Below are positions 5,973 to 8,475 of a DNA stretch of 8,475 bases, one piece after another. Under the pieces are notes generated by a model, which ran no database searches, was not told where the DNA came from, and saw nothing but the letters and a program-made list of their open reading frames with translations. Within the stretch, counting starts at the first letter, position 1. Every line of letters starts with the position of its first letter. The stretch comes from CAYJIL01 sp964370235 (GTDB lineage: Bacteria > Bacteroidota > Bacteroidia > Bacteroidales > Rikenellaceae): NCBI GenBank assembly GCA_964370235.1, contig CAYJIL010000098.1:1-8475 (forward strand), in the 5' to 3' direction. The translations under genes and the position numbers were made by a program.

Positions 5973-7201
5973 TGTTATACGATTTAGCACTAAATATATA
6001 TAGCGCAATAGTTGCTCTAGTAGGTCTTTTTAACCCCAAGGCAAAAAAATGGTCGCAGGGTAGAGTTGGCTTGCTCGACAATATCAAAGCGCAAATTGGC
6101 AAAGATGAGCGCATTATATGGTTTCATTGTGCCTCGCTGGGTGAGTTTGAGCAGGGTCGCCCCCTAATCGAGCACTATAAACAAGAGGACAAAGACGCCA
6201 AAATTTTGGTTACATTCTTTTCGCCATCGGGCTACGAGCTACGCAAAAACTACGAAGGGGCAGACTACATATTCTACCTACCAATAGATACCAAAGCAAA
6301 TGCTCGCAAGTTTGTAAAGATAGTAAAACCAGTTGCTGCGTTTTTTGTTAAGTATGAGTTTTGGAAAAACTTTTTGCTTGAGCTACGACGTAACGGCTCA
6401 AAGGTATATATCGTGTCGGCAATATTTCGCCCAACACAGCTTTTCTTTAAGCCCTATGGCATAAGTTATCGCAAACAACTAAAGTGTTTCGATCACCTTT
6501 TTGTGCAAAACAAGGAGTCAAAAGATCTACTCAAAGGCATTGGTATTAAAAATGTTACCGTTAGTGGCGATACTCGTTTTGATAGAGTGTACGAAATTAC
6601 ACAAAACATTAAGCCAATAGAGCTAATCGAAAACTTTGTAGCAGGCAAAAACACACTCGTGGCAGGTAGTACGTGGGAGAAGGACGATGAGGTAATTTTG
6701 GCAATTGCCAACAACAATACCGACATTAAGATAATTATCGCTCCGCACGAGATTGGTGATAGCAAGGTTCGCAAACTAATCGAGGATTTCACACAATCTG
6801 GACACAAGGTTGCTCGTTATACTACTATTAGCGACAAAGACGATATTTCTAGTTTTAATATCTTGATAATCGACACAATTGGCATACTATCAAAGGTTTA
6901 TCAATATGGTCGATGGGCATATATTGGCGGAGGCTTTGGTGTTGGTATTCACAACATATTAGAGGCAGCTACATTTGGTCTACCCACTATGTTTGGGCCA
7001 AACTATGGCAAGTTTAACGAGGCACTAGAGCTTGTTGCCCAAGGTGGTGCAATATCTATTGCTACCGACAAAGAGGCGCTCGATGCTTTTGATAGAATGA
7101 AAGCAGATAGTTATCGCCAAAAGATGTCGCAAGTGTGTAGCGAATATGTTAAACAAAACAGAGGTGCTTGCCAAAGAATAAGTTCGGCAGTAGATTTTTA
7201 G
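5972..7201 (+). CDS. waaA: 3-deoxy-D-manno-octulosonic acid (Kdo) transferase
   Basis: The protein has 409 residues, typical for WaaA/KdtA of Bacteroidota, and is complete. It transfers Kdo from CMP-Kdo to the lipid A precursor on the cytoplasmic face of the inner membrane. A hydrophobic N-terminal segment (about 4-20) is the membrane anchor. RVGLLDNI (31-38) and WFHCASLGEFEQGRP (50-64) follow, where Glu58 corresponds to the catalytic glutamate of E. coli WaaA. KYEFW (127-131) supplies the second conserved glutamate, Glu129. The C-terminal GT-B half has VAGSTWEKDDE (230-240), IIAPHE (255-260), YIGGGFGVGIHNILEAA (317-333) and the GPNYGKFNEA region (342-351). Whether it adds one or two Kdo residues cannot be told from sequence. 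The ATG shares its A with the last base of the mrp stop (TAATG), which suggests translational coupling. Alternative symbol: kdtA. Confidence 0.96.
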   Translation: MLYDLALNIYSAIVALVGLFNPKAKKWSQGRVGLLDNIKAQIGKDERIIWFHCASLGEFEQGRPLIEHYKQEDKDAKILVTFFSPSGYELRKNYEGADYIFYLPIDTKANARKFVKIVKPVAAFFVKYEFWKNFLLELRRNGSKVYIVSAIFRPTQLFFKPYGISYRKQLKCFDHLFVQNKESKDLLKGIGIKNVTVSGDTRFDRVYEITQNIKPIELIENFVAGKNTLVAGSTWEKDDEVILAIANNNTDIKIIIAPHEIGDSKVRKLIEDFTQSGHKVARYTTISDKDDISSFNILIIDTIGILSKVYQYGRWAYIGGGFGVGIHNILEAATFGLPTMFGPNYGKFNEALELVAQGGAISIATDKEALDAFDRMKADSYRQKMSQVCSEYVKQNRGACQRISSAVDF

Positions 7202-7212
7202 GGTGGCACAAA

Positions 7213-7219
7213 AAGGGAG
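7213..7219 (+). promoter_or_regulatory. Shine-Dalgarno-like site before the glycosyltransferase gene
   Basis: AAGGGAG lies 9 nt before the ATG at 7229, at normal Shine-Dalgarno spacing. The other genes in the window lack such a site, as is usual in Bacteroidota, so this is either a real accessory signal or chance in a purine-rich spacer. It supports the chosen start. Confidence 0.35.
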
Positions 7220-7228
7220 TCGAGAGAT

Positions 7229-8368
7229 ATGGCAAAGATAGTGTTTGTAGGCCCAGCCTACCCATACCGAGGTGGTATAGCAGAGTTTAACCACCAGCTT
7301 GCACGCAAGTTTATTGAGTGCGGCGATAGCTGTATGGTCGAAACATTTACTTTGCAATATCCGTCTTTTCTATTCCCTGGCAAGAGCCAATACTCAGATA
7401 GTGCACCAGTTACCGACATTAAAATTAGCCGTAGCATAAACTCGGTTAATCCTTTTTCGTGGGTAATGGCTGGGCGCAAAATCAAAAACGAAGCTCCCGA
7501 TATTATCTTTCTTAGGTACTGGACTCCATATCTAGCCCCTGCGCTAGGTGAGGTAGCTCGCATAGCCAAAGGCAAGAGCAAAGTAATTGCACTTGTCGAT
7601 AATGCTATACCACACGAGAAAAAGATTTGGGATACTCCACTAACAAAATTCTTTTTAAAGCAAATAGATGGTTTTGTGGTTATGTCGGCTAGTGTCGAAA
7701 AAGACCTTCGGTCGCTAGGCATTGGTAATAAACCTGTTATATGCTCGCCACACCCGCTATATGACAACTATGGCAAGAGGGTTTTGCGTAGCGAAGCCGT
7801 ACAGGCCCTAAAGCTAAACGAGAACTGCTCATACTCGCTATTTTTTGGGCTTATTAGAGAGTACAAAGGGCTTGATATCTTGCTAGAGGCGTGGGCTAAA
7901 TTTATTGGAACAAGAGACAATGATGCAGAACATAAGCTAATTATTGCAGGTGAGTTTTATTGCGATAAGGAGCCATATATAAAGAAACTAGAGTCGCTAG
8001 GGATAGGAGACAGTGTCATTATGCACAATTTCTTTATTCCCGACAACATGGTAAAGCACTACTTTAGCCTTTGCGATGTGGTGATTCAACCATACAAGAC
8101 CGCCACACAAAGTGGCATTACCCAAATCGCCTATAACTTTGACACCCCAATGATAGTGACCGATGTTGGGGGACTAAAAGAGATTGTAGAGGATGGTGTT
8201 AGTGGCATAGTAACCCAAGTGTCGCCCGATAGCGTATTTACTGCCATCAAGCGATTCTATGACCACAATTTGGCCGAGCAACTAAGCAGTGGCGTAAGAC
8301 AAGCCAAGAAGAATTATTCATGGGATGCAATGCGTGAGGCGATAATAAAGGTATGTAATTTGCTATAA
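7229..8368 (+). CDS. GT4-type glycosyltransferase, GT-B fold, probable envelope glycan synthesis
   Basis: The protein has 379 residues, is complete, and has a two-domain GT-B layout. The N-terminal domain starts with a glycine-rich acceptor-side loop, GPAYPYRGGIAEFN (8-21). The C-terminal domain begins near FFGLIREYKGLDILLEA (205-221), where Arg210 and Lys213 fit the donor-phosphate-binding positions of the family. It ends with PYKTATQSGITQIAY (288-302) and TPMIVTDVGGLKEIV (306-320). The EX7E motif common in retaining GT4 enzymes is absent: by alignment to the TPMIVTDVGG block both glutamate positions hold other residues (about Ala292 and Ile300). I recall this ATQSG.TQIAY variant in other Bacteroidota proteins. 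There is no signal peptide or membrane segment, so it is probably cytosolic or peripheral. It follows waaA by 27 nt and precedes the operon terminator, which suggests work on LPS core or a related lipid-linked glycan; donor and acceptor are unknown. Confidence 0.88.
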   Translation: MAKIVFVGPAYPYRGGIAEFNHQLARKFIECGDSCMVETFTLQYPSFLFPGKSQYSDSAPVTDIKISRSINSVNPFSWVMAGRKIKNEAPDIIFLRYWTPYLAPALGEVARIAKGKSKVIALVDNAIPHEKKIWDTPLTKFFLKQIDGFVVMSASVEKDLRSLGIGNKPVICSPHPLYDNYGKRVLRSEAVQALKLNENCSYSLFFGLIREYKGLDILLEAWAKFIGTRDNDAEHKLIIAGEFYCDKEPYIKKLESLGIGDSVIMHNFFIPDNMVKHYFSLCDVVIQPYKTATQSGITQIAYNFDTPMIVTDVGGLKEIVEDGVSGIVTQVSPDSVFTAIKRFYDHNLAEQLSSGVRQAKKNYSWDAMREAIIKVCNLL

Positions 8369-8384
8369 GCAAAGCATAGGTACA

Positions 8385-8426
8385 AAAAAATACGATTACA
8401 GTGAGTTCACAGTAATCGTATTTTTT
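8385..8426 (+). terminator. Rho-independent terminator of the mrp-waaA-glycosyltransferase operon
   Basis: AAAAAATACGATTAC (8385-8399) pairs perfectly with GTAATCGTATTTTTT (8412-8426), giving 15 bp including the A/T tracts. An A-A mismatch, then GTG/CAC around the tetraloop AGTT, can extend the stem upward. It begins 16 nt after the glycosyltransferase stop. The A-run on one side and T-run on the other allow action on both strands, so it could also end a convergent gene entering from the right edge. Confidence 0.88.
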
Positions 8427-8475
8427 ATATGGTAATGGTTACAAGAACCTTTACTTATGCTACCTTTAGTAGATG
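8427..8475. other. Right-edge segment beyond the terminator; possible 3' end of a convergent gene
   Basis: Only 49 nt remain after the terminator. On the minus strand one frame ends with HLLKVA and a TAA at 8457-8455, and another ends at 8468-8466, so a convergent gene could finish here and share the bidirectional terminator. The visible stretch is far too short to call. No promoter with both elements is seen on the plus strand. Confidence 0.2.

Noticed and set aside
7025..7357. A minus-strand frame of 110 codons across the waaA/glycosyltransferase junction
   Set aside because: It overlaps two well-supported genes and their junction, is Cys/His-rich in a haphazard way, and has no recognisable domain or promoter.
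8458..8470. TACCTTTA near the right edge as a plus-strand -7 promoter element
   Set aside because: The final G of TAnnTTTG is missing and no -33 element lies at the right distance, and the window ends before any downstream gene can be seen.

Overview
The window looks like ordinary chromosomal DNA from a member of the Bacteroidota, most likely the order Bacteroidales. Three things point there. The promoter-like sites match the Bacteroidetes -7 consensus TAnnTTTG. The starts have AT-rich leaders and mostly no Shine-Dalgarno sequence. The protein variants also fit: an Mrp ATPase without its CxxC motif, a roughly 410-residue Kdo transferase, and a 67K-type SppA. I cannot name a genus. All six long genes are intact, and no insertion sequence, phage gene, CRISPR array, tRNA or rRNA is recognisable.

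Layout. The left half (77-4792) is read on the minus strand, in transcription order sppA (inner-membrane signal peptide peptidase), radA (recombination and repair ATPase), then a family GH125 alpha-mannosidase with an export signal. sppA and radA are 21 nt apart and probably share a transcript. The GH125 gene follows a 132-nt gap with its own promoter-like site, which overlaps a long inverted repeat. A 139-nt divergent intergenic region (4793-4931) separates this block from the plus-strand block.

The right half (4932-8368) is read on the plus strand: mrp (Fe-S carrier-type P-loop ATPase), waaA/kdtA (Kdo transferase of lipid A/LPS synthesis) and a GT4-type glycosyltransferase. mrp and waaA overlap by one base (TAATG), and the glycosyltransferase starts 27 nt after waaA. 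The block opens with a TATCTTTG promoter element and closes with a strong stem-loop terminator at 8385-8426, so it reads as a complete operon. Functionally it joins a housekeeping Fe-S ATPase to two envelope-sugar enzymes. The last gene plausibly adds a sugar to LPS core or a related glycan, but its donor and acceptor cannot be read from sequence.

I found no convincing new multi-gene system. The observations most worth a second look are the inverted repeat that fills the GH125 promoter, the missing cluster-ligand cysteines of Mrp, the RK-type (Tat-like) signal of the mannosidase, and the glycosyltransferase that lacks the usual EX7E glutamates.
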